From assembly GCA_037043015.1 (NCBI GenBank), contig CM073330.1, positions 11,426,512-11,490,511 of the forward strand: 64,000 nucleotides of DNA, in the 5' to 3' direction. The position numbers were made by a program, and so were the translations under genes. This document shows, piece after piece, positions 22,262-32,192 of this stretch. Source of the DNA: Bryum argenteum. Taxonomy: Eukaryota > Streptophyta > Bryopsida > Bryales > Bryaceae. A model generated the notes under the pieces. That model was not told the origin of the DNA, searched no databases, and saw only the letters and a list, made by a program, of their open reading frames with translations. Position 1 is the first letter of the stretch. Each line of letters starts with the position of its first letter.

Positions 22262-23175
22262 CAGTGGATACAGAAATCATTCGAACTGCATTTGAAGGCA
22301 ATTTTTGAAAAAAAGTTTCAAATGTGCCTGTGTACTCAATAATAATCGGAATTGCAATTTGTAAAATGCGTTGGAACCACATCAAAGTGTTTTATAGTAT
22401 TAATGCAAAAAATTGTTTCTTTTTGGTAAAAAAATTTCAAAGAATTTAAAATCTACATGCTCCATCCATAATTGACCACTGTCACTTTGTGCTTCAATTA
22501 CAATGTTCATTTTCACTTGCAAAATTGATATGAGTACCTAAAGTTGTTTTTCAGATTCTTGAGCTCATTGTTGAATGTTCAACAATACTTGCTCCCTCTA
22601 AAAGTTTAAAGCTGGAGTGGTTTCTTAATGAGTTTCCAATCAACACTCAAGGTGAAAAATTGACTTTTTGTTTATACTTGGCGAGAATGCTAAAAGAATT
22701 TGAGTTCGGCAATGAGCTTACGAAAGTAATCCTCCTCTCTATATTGAACCATCCTCTAAGTCCTAGTAGGACATTTGTAGTGGTATGAATGGCTTCACAA
22801 AGTTTTGAGAAAAATTGAATAGTCACAAGCACATTCTAAGACATTCCTCGTAGCCAAAAAACCAAACAAGGAACATATCAATGATTCAATAAGCATAAGC
22901 TCAAGTATCTAAAGAACAACTTTAGGCACTCATATCAGTTTTGCAAGAAAAAAATTAACATGATAATAATTGAAGCACAAAGTGACAATAGTCAATCGTG
23001 GATGGAGCATGCAGAGTTTTAGTTCTTTGAAAAAAATTTACCAAAAAGAAACAATTCTTGCACTAATACTATAAAACACTCCGATGTGGTTCCAACGCCT
23101 TTTATAAATTGCAATTCCAATTATTATTGAGTACACAAGCACATTTCAAACTTTTTTCAAAAACTGTTCGAATTA
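22262..23175. repeat. Long foldback repeat, ~310-340-bp arms
   Basis: The left arm (about 22262-22605) is the imperfect reverse complement of the right arm (about 22868-23175). Shared blocks in order are: a TTCGAAC..TTTTTGAAAAAA end, GTGTACTCAATAATAAT, TGGTTCCAACGC, ATTGTTTCTTTTTGGTAAA, CTCCATCCA, CACTTTGTGCTTCAATTA and CCTAAAGTTGTTTTTCAGA/TCTAAAGAACAACTTTAGG. The ~260-bp centre is single-copy. A diverged relative sits at about 28670-29130. No coding capacity; probably a foldback transposon or large hairpin MITE. Confidence 0.8.
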
Positions 23176-23681
23176 TTGTTGTACCCTACTGTACTGTACA
23201 CTGAGCACTCTTTGGAAACATCCACAACATCATCATTCTCAAGTGATCGGAAGTTCAATAGAGGCTCCGAAAAACATAAAATCGGAATTCGAATATTGCG
23301 ATTGAAAGAGATTGATACAATTTCCATCGAGGGTATCCCATGAATCAAAATGTTTGAGGAAGCTCAGGTATCTTGTCCCAGTGAGAGAGCTAATTGTTGC
23401 ATATTTAATAGCTGGACCAGTACCTAAAGCGTGGCACTCGATGCTTGTGATACCTCTCAAATCTCACATTGAGAGCTGCCATCAGTGACAACAACAATGC
23501 TGATACAGCCCATTTCTAAAGAACTTGGGGGCAAAGAGATTGACAATAGAAATGGAGTAGAAATAACAAACATGCATATTGCATTATCCCTGCAATGGAG
23601 CATGGAAAAGCCGGACTCCTGCAATAATCGATTGGCCTCTAGAGCGCTACCAAGAAGTGCGGTTACGTTGTCTCTGCTTTA
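23176..23681. other. Unassigned; possible extension of the LRR-like fragment
   Basis: The minus-strand frame ending near 23239 has some hydrophobic pattern but no repeat I can align. Nothing firm is called. Confidence 0.3.
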
Positions 23682-24175
23682 CTAGCTACGAAGCTCGAGC
23701 TCGAACTTGACTAACGAGGTGTTTTGGCGCACCATGTCCGCCACAGCCTGGTAGCAATCTAGACACGCTAATTCCTTGCACCGGTAACCAGTACTTGTAC
23801 CCTTCCGCTTCTTGATTGTAATCGTGAGCTCCTTAAGTGTAGCACCGTTCATCAAAGGGCTCTGAAAAATTGTCTTCAGTGCAGAGCAACTACCTGACTC
23901 AAAATTACAAGAATCGAAATGTAATGTACACGACTTCAAAGTGGAGTAATCATTGGGCAATGCTCTCTGCATGCTCGGGGAGAGCTACAGGACAAAGCAT
24001 CCAGGATGAGCGTCTCCAAGAACCGAAGCTCACCGAGTAATCTCGGCAAGTGCGTGTCATAGAAGCCGTTGAACTCGACATGGAAAGTGCAGAGGCTACT
24101 GCTGGAGCCTAGAAGTGGATGTGATCCTTTAATTTGACATCCGAGGAGGCCAGATAAACCAAACATACTATACAT
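23682..24175 (-). pseudogene. LRR/RNI-like protein fragment with frameshift
   Basis: Two overlapping minus-strand frames look like consecutive parts of one protein. The first (24175 to 23936) contains LPRLLGELRFLETLILDAL, an LRR-like helix-strand pattern. The second (23972 to 23682) contains LKSCTLHFDSCNF, LKTIFQSPL, LKELTITIKK and ADMVRQNTSLVKFELELRS, the regular hydrophobic spacing of ribonuclease-inhibitor-like repeats. The change of frame near 23.95 kb suggests a frameshifted remnant, or a small intron. Family and start are not known. Confidence 0.4.
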
Positions 24176-24684
24176 GAAGTAGACATGGATTACACCTCTC
24201 TCAGACTCTGTTTGTCACCAATTGATTGCTAACAAGTCTGAGAACAGCAATGTGTGGAGGGAAACCGGCACGGACAAGTAGCAAAAGCTTTCGATAGCAA
24301 TTTTTTCATGTGTCTAATAAAGTAGAAATTCCAATTGTGACGATGGCATCAATTTGACAAAGAGCATGCCATCCCCATAGGGCAAGGGTACCTATAATAT
24401 CAAACTCTCAACTATCATTCTTCGTCATTCCTAGAAAGAGTATCAGAGAAATCTGAACTCAGTCCTCTAAAAATCAACTCATCCCCTGTATGGATGCAAA
24501 AGTCGTTCCATAATATGCATAGTAAGACAGGACTCAAAGTTCTGAAGACAGCCACCTTGACAAATTTTTCAAACCTCGTCAGCTTTGACTTTGCCACTCC
24601 AGAGGTTATTGTCAATGAGCGTCACATAGCAGAGTCCCAGGATTGGTGCTTCAAGAGCAGCAGCAAAATTGTAGTGCCTACACA
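24176..24684. other. Intergenic, 3' flank of the C1orf131-like gene
   Basis: Short frames only. The first 100 bp or so before 24685 probably include the 3' UTR of the minus-strand gene. Confidence 0.4.
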
Positions 24685-25913
24685 CTATCGTTTGCCCTTC
24701 TTTTTGCCACCCTTCTTCTTGCCACCTTTTCCCTTCTTGCCACCCTTCTTCTTGCCACCACCACCACCTTCGAAAAACCTGTCCTCGCCTTTCGATTTCT
24801 TATGCAAGAATCTGTCCTCCCCTTTCGATGGAGGGGTGACGTACAACACACCACCCTTGAACTTCCCTACTGAAGCATTCAAGCCTCTCTCCTCTGCCGA
24901 CCTTCTAACAGGTGCCTTCTTCTCTGCAGCTGTGCGCTTTGCTGAACGCAAACCTTGCGCTATGTCCTGCAAAAATCAGAGTGTGAGTATAACTTATAGA
25001 AGAACTTAACAAGAATCAATATGATAATAAACGCAAAGTACAAACCAAAGTTTGTGTACAAAAGGTGTACAGACAGACAGAACATGAATCAGAACGCAAA
25101 GTACTTACATCTTGTCGCTTCTGTTCCACTCTTTCCTCTCGTTTCCGCTTCATGCCTACCCCCATTGATATTGGCATCCTGAAGCTCTTCGGTGCCTGCA
25201 TCAGTGGAAGTGCTCTGATCAGTGCTGACCATACTTATTGCTGTAGGTCTACATATAAGGGATAACATTTAGCTGTGTTCCTTTCACCGAGCAAAGTTAT
25301 ATTTGAAACACCTACATGATTGAAATGAACAATACAATTGCAAAACCCTAAACCCTGGGTTGGAGAATTGGCACTGCTTGATACTTACCTTTGAACCAAG
25401 CGCTACCAGTTTAGAGGTTTCCAGCTTCTTACGATCCTTCCAATCCAATGTTGAGGTTCCTGATGCCATGAAAGAAGGATTCACTCGTCAAGAATTTAAG
25501 CAGTGCTGGAAGTAATCAAAAGAGCTAAACTGTAAACACATTAACGAACTCTGAGAGTGTTCAGGGTTTGCTGCGAACCTAATGATTCGACCTCCTTGAG
25601 GATATTTTTGAACTCAGCCGTTTTTTCAACGTCATCGTCTTCTTCTTCGATTTTCTCTTTCCGAGGACCGGTTTCGGCAACCACATCGGATGCTCTCGAC
25701 GACTGGTTGACAAAACAGAACGAACAAATTGTTATTCAATACCATCGAATTAATTGAGGTTTTAAAAAGCAGAGCGAGGGAGAGAAAACTCGCCATAAAG
25801 AGCTTCCATTCGTGAAAACTAGGTTTGCTGCGACGGTCCAAAGAGGCTCCACTGCCGTCGACAACGACAGGCGCCGCCTCAACCGGCTGTCCGAAAGGCT
25901 TCTTGAGGCCCAT
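24685..25913 (-). CDS. C1orf131/DUF4602-like protein, five exons
   Basis: Exons (minus) are about 25913-25790, 25692-25579, 25460-25389, 25195-25109 and 24966-24685; all joints keep frame with GT-AG introns. The protein begins MGLKKPFGQPVEA and has an acidic segment (KIEEEDDDVEKTAEFKNILK), WKDRKKLETSKLVALGSK, the block FRMPISMGVGMKRKREERVE, then GLNASVGKFKGGVLYV and a Gly/Lys tail (GGKKKGGKK repeats). The MPI..G..KKREER block followed by GKFKGG is how I recognise the DUF4602/C1orf131 family. Human C1orf131 is a component of the small-subunit processome, so a nucleolar role in 18S rRNA/40S assembly is inferred. An in-frame upstream start at 25979 would add 22 residues (with HEFQWIRYLEEIL); which start is used is unclear. 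The exon 1-2 joint is the least certain. Confidence 0.65.
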
Positions 25914-25979
25914 GACTAAAATTTCTTCAAGATATCGTATCCATTGAAACTCGTGTCCTGCTCCTGGAATTGCAACCAC

Positions 25980-27128
25980 AACACACCGAAACTGAACTTC
26001 AAATTTGCCGAATCCGACCTACAGAAGCGGGCTCATCAACGATTCACACAAGACGCAAAAAATTGCAGAGATAGACAGAAACTCTACCGTAGTCTTGTTC
26101 GAGTGACTCGAAACAGTAGAACAAAATCGTCACTCAAAACCCTAATTAATTGGGCACCGAGCTACAACAAAGATTCGAATTTCTAAAGTGCGAGACGAGT
26201 TACATCATTCAATCAAAAAGTAAAGGTCGCAATCCTAGGTTTTAAGCTCGAAAATACCTCGTGAATTGAAGGAGAGGCTTTCGAAACGCAAACCCCTGCT
26301 TAAACCCTAGAGAATCTGGACATAGACTACGGTAGTGGGAGGTGGGAAGAGTTCTCTAGTGTAATCCGTTGGATGAATCACGGATGTTTTCGTGAGGTTT
26401 TCGATGAAGTCTCACGAGGTGGATGAATTATGTTTCAAACAAGCGGATGAAAGTTTACTTCGCTTTCCTTGTGGAAATCATTTGACCCACATTTTAGACA
26501 TACTATTTTACATTTTTATTTTGTATTTCTCTTTATATAATAACCTAAGTTCATTTACCTTACTCTTAATTGGTGAAGTTCAACAAAAAGTAAGTATAAT
26601 AGTGTTAATGTATATTGGTACTAGTATGAAAGTTAATTGTACCAACATGTGACAGAGTGGTTAATGGTGAATGAGAGAAACACTCCAAACTTGCTAGAGT
26701 TAGTGGGCAGGCAACATCCCTCGCTACCCATCTAATTCCTACTTACTTCCACTTAAACGAGTTGTTTGCTTCAACTTAATTTGACTTTTGAAAATTTCAT
26801 ACAACCGCTCGGAAAACTTAAAACTTTTGGACTTCAAGTACTTTTTAATTTTTGACATGGTGTGGTAGGACTTTTAATACAGTCTCGGTCCAAGAATGAA
26901 CCTTCGAAAGAGGGCTCCATAGCAGGTGACAAGCGGTAGCTGATCGAAAAAAGAAGCAGCGAGCAACTACACATACATCCTCCCTTTTCAAAAGTTAAAG
27001 GGGATGAGACTCGTCAAAGTCTCAATTTAATGAAAATGTTGTTTTCTCCAACAAAAAGTAAATTTGAAAAGTAATTCACCTTTGCCTAAAAGAAATGTAT
27101 CTTATATTTTAGTTTAGGACTGGTAATC
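25980..27128. other. 5' flank of the C1orf131-like gene and intergenic DNA
   Basis: The first 350 bp, up to about 26.33 kb, is less AT-rich and contains AAACCCTA-type motifs at 26140 and 26300. These resemble telo-box elements (AAACCCTA) often found in promoters of plant ribosome-biogenesis genes. The remainder is AT-rich without features. Confidence 0.4.
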
Positions 27129-28107
27129 TAACCCCTAAACGTCCCTAGTGTCGAAAAACGACATTTTGGATGAAGGGCAGAAACTTTGAAGAGCCATAAC
27201 TTCTTCATCCGGACTCCGTTTTTGACGAAATCACTTGGGTTGGGTCCCAAATTAAGTCTAGTTTGTGTGGTACAAATTGCAGACCTATACAATGAAGTAT
27301 GAATTAATGGCATGCATTTTAGTGACAGCAGCTTTTGGTTTTGAGATTTCAAACATTGGGCATGTTTCACCATTGCAAGCCAATTATGCAAAACCAAAAA
27401 TGGTTTTCCATGAATTTTTTTTACATAAGTATGATCTTTAGATGTATTCTAACAACTTTCTAGTTGCAAGTTTTTCGATCCAAATAACTTTGCTAGTGGA
27501 TTTGCAATGATGTTTCTACAATGAAAAAAGTGAAAAAATGGATGATTTTTGAGGAGCTAGATCTCCTTCATCCACCGTTAGATTTTGACTTTATTCTTTG
27601 GGATAGATTCCAATCATAGTCTATTTTAAGTGGTAGAAACCTTAACCTAATTGAAGATGTATTGAAGATAGGGCATGGATTTGAGTGCAAAGGGTCTAGT
27701 TTTGGGCTATTTTTCCTTTGTAAATTTTGAGGCAGTTTTCACCATTGGAAGGCTACTATTTGAGCCAAGATATTTTTATGATGAATTTTTTTGGTACAAA
27801 AGTGTTTTTGAGATGAAGATGAACAACTTTCTAGTTGGTGGTTTTTTGATTGCAAATTTCATGTTGGTAGTATTTTCACTTCAAAGTGGAAATGATGGTA
27901 TTTTGTAGCCTGTTTTGCGCACTAATACGTTAGGATCTCCCAATCTATGAGGTCCCATGAGTCAAGTTTTGGCCCACATGATCTACTACAAGTCTATTAC
28001 AAGTTTGTACGGTTAAGATCTGAATAGCTTATCTTTATTTTCATCTATATCACTTTTTTTGAAAATGAGTTTTTGGCTAAAAATACCCCAAGGACGTTTA
28101 GGGGCTA
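27129..28107 (+). mobile_element. Full-length CCCCTAAA-terminated non-autonomous transposon (~980 bp)
   Basis: Left end TAACCCCTAAACGTCC (27129) and right end GGACGTTTAGGGGCTA (to about 28106) are inverted repeats of 16 bp with one mismatch. The interior aligns with 1-508, 39612-40217, 59230-59846 and 63251-64000. The 5' part has a GACATTTTGGATG-like stretch and then a CAAATCAAGTCTAGTTTGTG-like box. No transposase is encoded, so movement would depend on an enzyme supplied elsewhere. Confidence 0.8.
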
Positions 28108-28669
28108 AGTAAGTATCTCTGTCACAACATTGAGTCATTTGACTCGTCACAATGTAGATTGAAGTACTCAACGTCTTGGATGGATTTACAAGTTTTAACA
28201 CTAAAGTAAACTTGACTTGGGTACCACTCCAATCATTTTTGTCACAAACAAACTTCATAAGAAGTAGGTATGACTCTTCAAAGTTTGTGCTTTTCATCCA
28301 AAATGTCTAATTTGACACTAAGGAATTTTTTAAGTTTCATCAGCACTAATGTGAATATCTTACAAGATTCTAGTAACTCTATATATACTTTGTGTGTATT
28401 AATTCTTAGACAAGACTTAGATTTCTTATGACATTTGAAATTGTAAATAGTAAGTGAAACCTTGATGATACAATATTTTAGTTTAGAATGTCATATTGAA
28501 GATAATGATAACACCTTTCCTTGTTCCCCAAAGATGTCAACCTTGTTATCCAACGATGTCAAATACGAGGCTAAACTGCGCCTACAAAGAAGTTTACATT
28601 TAGAATGATGGTTGGAGGCTACTAGAGTGAGAACTCTCACGACCCCATTGTCAAGCTCAAATTATCTTG
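28108..28669. other. Intergenic with a small fragment of the ~1-kb transposon family
   Basis: 28255-28325 (GGTATGACTCTTCAAAG.. CATCCAAAATGTC) resembles an end-proximal piece of the transposon. Otherwise nothing is seen. Confidence 0.4.
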
Positions 28670-29130
28670 TATTCTTGCCAAGTTCAAACAAATATTTATT
28701 TTCCACCTTGAGTGTTGATTGAAAACTCATTAAGAAACCACTTTAATCATAGAACTCAAAAAAGGAAAATAGTCTACTCATCATAGTTACAAGTATGCAC
28801 TCAAGTATTTTAAGAACAACCTTGGAAGCTCATAACAAATTAGCAATGAATATGTACTCCGTAATTCAAGCAAGAAGGAAGAGTAGTCTAAGGTAGATGG
28901 TGTATAAAGTACTTAGAACTTGCCGGATAATATTACAAGAAAGAGTTCATTTCTCTACACTAATATTCTAGTAAACTCCAAGGTGATTCCAAATCACTTT
29001 ACGGTTCTTAAATACAATCATCTTTGAGTTTATAGTGAGTTTGCAAAGCTTAACAAAAATTTCCCTCCAGAAAGAAAGTCATTAGCGGGTGGTACCCGAT
29101 TGTACAGTGCCTTCTCAAAAGTATACGTTC
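28670..29130. repeat. Diverged relative of the 22.3-23.2 kb foldback repeat
   Basis: CACCTTGAGTGTTGATTG followed by AAACTCATTAAGAAACCA is the reverse complement of the centre-left part of the foldback at 22620-22660. AGTATTTTAAGAACAACCTT, CTCATAACAAATTAGCAATG, TACTCCGTAATTCAAGCA and AAACTCCAAGGTGATTCCAAA match its right arm in order. Strongly mutated; only one arm is clearly kept. Confidence 0.6.
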
Positions 29131-30390
29131 ACAACATAAACAAGAGAACATGCCTCAATTTCAAAGAATCGTCGAGTTCACAAAAATGATCCAAATTGCC
29201 AATTACAAATAGTATTAGAGAGGTTATGTGGTATTTTTATACCATCAATTGAAGATATTCCAATGATATTTGGAGATTCTATTTTAATATATATTTTTAA
29301 AAACATATTATCTACTATTTACCCTCAACTCATACACGAGCTACTTTCGCAAAGGCATGACACAATGGAAAAGTTCAATCATCTCAAAAGAAAGCTATTA
29401 CAATACAGTTTCTATATAAGCAAATGTTTTTAGAAAAAAATTGAATCTTACACACCAAAAAGCTCAACTTTGGACTTTTGTACTCTAACTACAGCGTCAT
29501 GATAAATAAGAGCAACTTCAAATGATAATTACTACCACCTCAAATAATGAGATTTCATGAAATTACCACCAAAGTCTCCGAAATGTAGTGAATGATATCA
29601 ACACTATCTCTTTCATGCTAATCCAAGACTCATGTGAAAGAAAAATCCATGAGCAATGATAGCACTTTATAATGTATATATAATTTTTCAATAAAAGACA
29701 AGAGTTTTGTACAATAGTGCCCTCCCAAAACTTTTAGGAGGACACTGTACAAATTCAGTGCTGAATTCGTAAATCATCGGGAGGGTACTTGTACAGTACA
29801 ATAGTACCTGGGCTTTAGGTCGGTTGGCTTGACGAACAGACACTCTAATCACGTCGGCCCTGAAAAAGGACCGGAGTTTTTATCTATCTACAATAGTACC
29901 CACTCTTAATGACAAATGTGGATGAAAAACGGATGTCATTTGAACTTATGCATCTCACCCTGTCTGTACGAAGGTAGTCAGATCAAAATTGCTCCAAAGT
30001 CAAAACGCGTGACCTGCAGGAGCAAAAACTTCAAACCATTTACAGTACTATCGGTAAAAACATCAGGCTAAATATGTCAGGCATCTAGAATATCCATATA
30101 AAGTAAAGATATTATAACCATACAGACAGCATTCGATCGAATACCCCCATTGACTACTGTGCGGTGGAATCCTCCTAAAATCAAGCAGCACCGTAGGAGA
30201 ATAGTTGGTGGTAGATCCAAAGTTGCTCTCGAGAGGCATTGTTGCAGTGTAACAGGATTGAGGCAGAGCATGGGTCGGAGCTAGCAGAATGGAACTGGGA
30301 GGGCCAGGTGCTGCTCAAATGCGCTCTTCGTGGTATGCATGTTTCCCATTCTCTAGCTCTCGATGTTGAGCACATTTGTCTAGAAGTGCT
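29131..30390. other. Intergenic with a small nested hairpin
   Basis: At 29709-29794, GTACAATAGTGCCCTCCC is followed by imperfect reverse complements (GGAGGACACTGTAC and GGGAGGGTACTTGTAC). This makes nested hairpins like the termini of the foldback family. No gene is seen. Confidence 0.45.
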
Positions 30391-31910
30391 GAAATTTCGG
30401 TTCGATGTGTAACGTGGTCGCTGGTTTTGAGCTCGTTTTTGTGCATATGGTTCTCTTCAAACGATTTGCGTCCTTGATTGCTAAGAAGCGCATTCTCTAG
30501 GTTCCTAGACTAGGTTTTACTTAAGTCTTTGGATGTGGATTAATTCTGATGTAAACCACATTCTCTAGGAACCACATTCTTTACAATCCATGTTCTCCAG
30601 AACCCTAACTGGCGTTTCTCTGAAGGCTCTGATGCTCGAGAAGCCAGTCTTCTGGCCTTGAAGCACGCTCTGATATAAAAGACATTCTTAAGGAACCATA
30701 CATATCGGTTCTTCAGTGGGGTTACTCTTTTATAAGACTTTGATGCGATGCCTGATTCGAATTTCTGCACTCTATTTTCAGAGCTGGTTTAAGAAAAGGT
30801 CTTTGTTCGATCTCCTTTTAGTTTGTGAGTTGAGTTCTTCGTGCAAATGCATCCCATCCTCTGGAGTGCTGTCGAGTTGCAATCTTGAAGTCACGTATCT
30901 TCCAGTTCGATCGATGTAAAACGCTGTCGGTAGGTTTAAGCTGGTTTTTGTGGATGTATGAATACTCCTTAAGACGTTGTCGATCGGCAGCTATGAGCTG
31001 CAACCGATTCGATGTAACGACTGTCGGTAGCTTCGAGCTGATGTTTGTCGATGTGATTCTCTTCATACATTGTCGGTAGTTTCGACCTGGTTTTTCTATG
31101 ATGATTGTGGTTTACTTCGAACGCTGCTGTCGGTACAGTAGTTACACATTGTGCAGGTCTTAGAAGTTTTCTACCCTCGAGCTTGATCGAGGAACCACAA
31201 GTTCTGGGTTTAGTTTACTATTTTGATGTTACCGTCTCTTGTCTGGTGGTCATGGTGCATAGAATTAGGGTTGAATTTGGCTCTTTCTTTCGAAGTTGCA
31301 CATCTCTTCGGGATTGGCGGAGGGTCTTCTGGGTTAATAAATGCCTTCTCGTTCAGATTTATGTAAACATTGGGGGTAGTTTTGAGCTCGTTTTGGAGCA
31401 TGTGGACTGAAGCTACTGTAAACTCTTCCGGTTTCTTTTTAGGGTGTGTAGAGTGTAGGCTTTGTTGACCAGCAGTTTTGAGTTTTGAGTTGGATTTTGC
31501 GAGGTTGATGTAGTTTTCTGTTGTGTTTCCATGATCTAGATTTCTACCTCCAAGCTCTGAATACTGCCGCATCCCTTTGTTTCAGTTTCTGAGATGCAAA
31601 CTCTGTCTGTGACTTTTCGTCGGGGTTGTATATTTTAGTTGGTTGTTGAATTTATGGGGACGACATTCATAGTTTTAACCCCTAATGTCGAAAAGATCCA
31701 TCTATCTGACTCTGGTCAAGCTCTCAGTTACTAAATGTAGATCATATGAAGTTGAAACTTTTTGCAGATTGTAGAGTTTTTCTATACCTTTCCTTATGAC
31801 ATTAGCCAGTGGTTAAAACAAGTTTCTGTTCCAGAAGATAGTACCGACGCCTTCTGTCTGAGTTTGATGTGAACTTTGTCGGTAACTTTGGGTTTGAACT
31901 GCACTGTAAC
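30391..31910. repeat. Field of degenerate ~55-60-bp repeats
   Basis: A degenerate unit near CGATGTAAACGCTGTCGGTAG then TTTGAGCTGGTTTTTGTCG recurs at about 30397, 30910, 30969, 31008, 31067, 31122, 31365 and 31865 with many substitutions. Spacing is regular (~55-60 bp) in 30.91-31.14 kb and irregular elsewhere. It lies directly upstream of the TIR-NBS-LRR gene. No open frame spans it. Confidence 0.6.
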
Positions 31911-32192
31911 TGGTTTCTGCAAAGTCAGTATCTATATTACAATACAGGAGGTTTTGTCTCACACGACGGTTCCGCGCTGGAATCCGTCGTCGAGACTTGC
32001 CTCCTGTATCCACACTTCCCGCTCAACCGCTCAATCAACCGCTCAATCAAGCACCGTCAAGGCTTATTGGTGCGATATGTATTTTTTAATATTTACTGTA
32101 TCAACTTATTTGAAGTTTATGAATGTTTTATAGCTTTAGGTAATCCAAGTTGAACGTGCTCAACGGCACGGGTCCCACTAGTTGTTATACAT

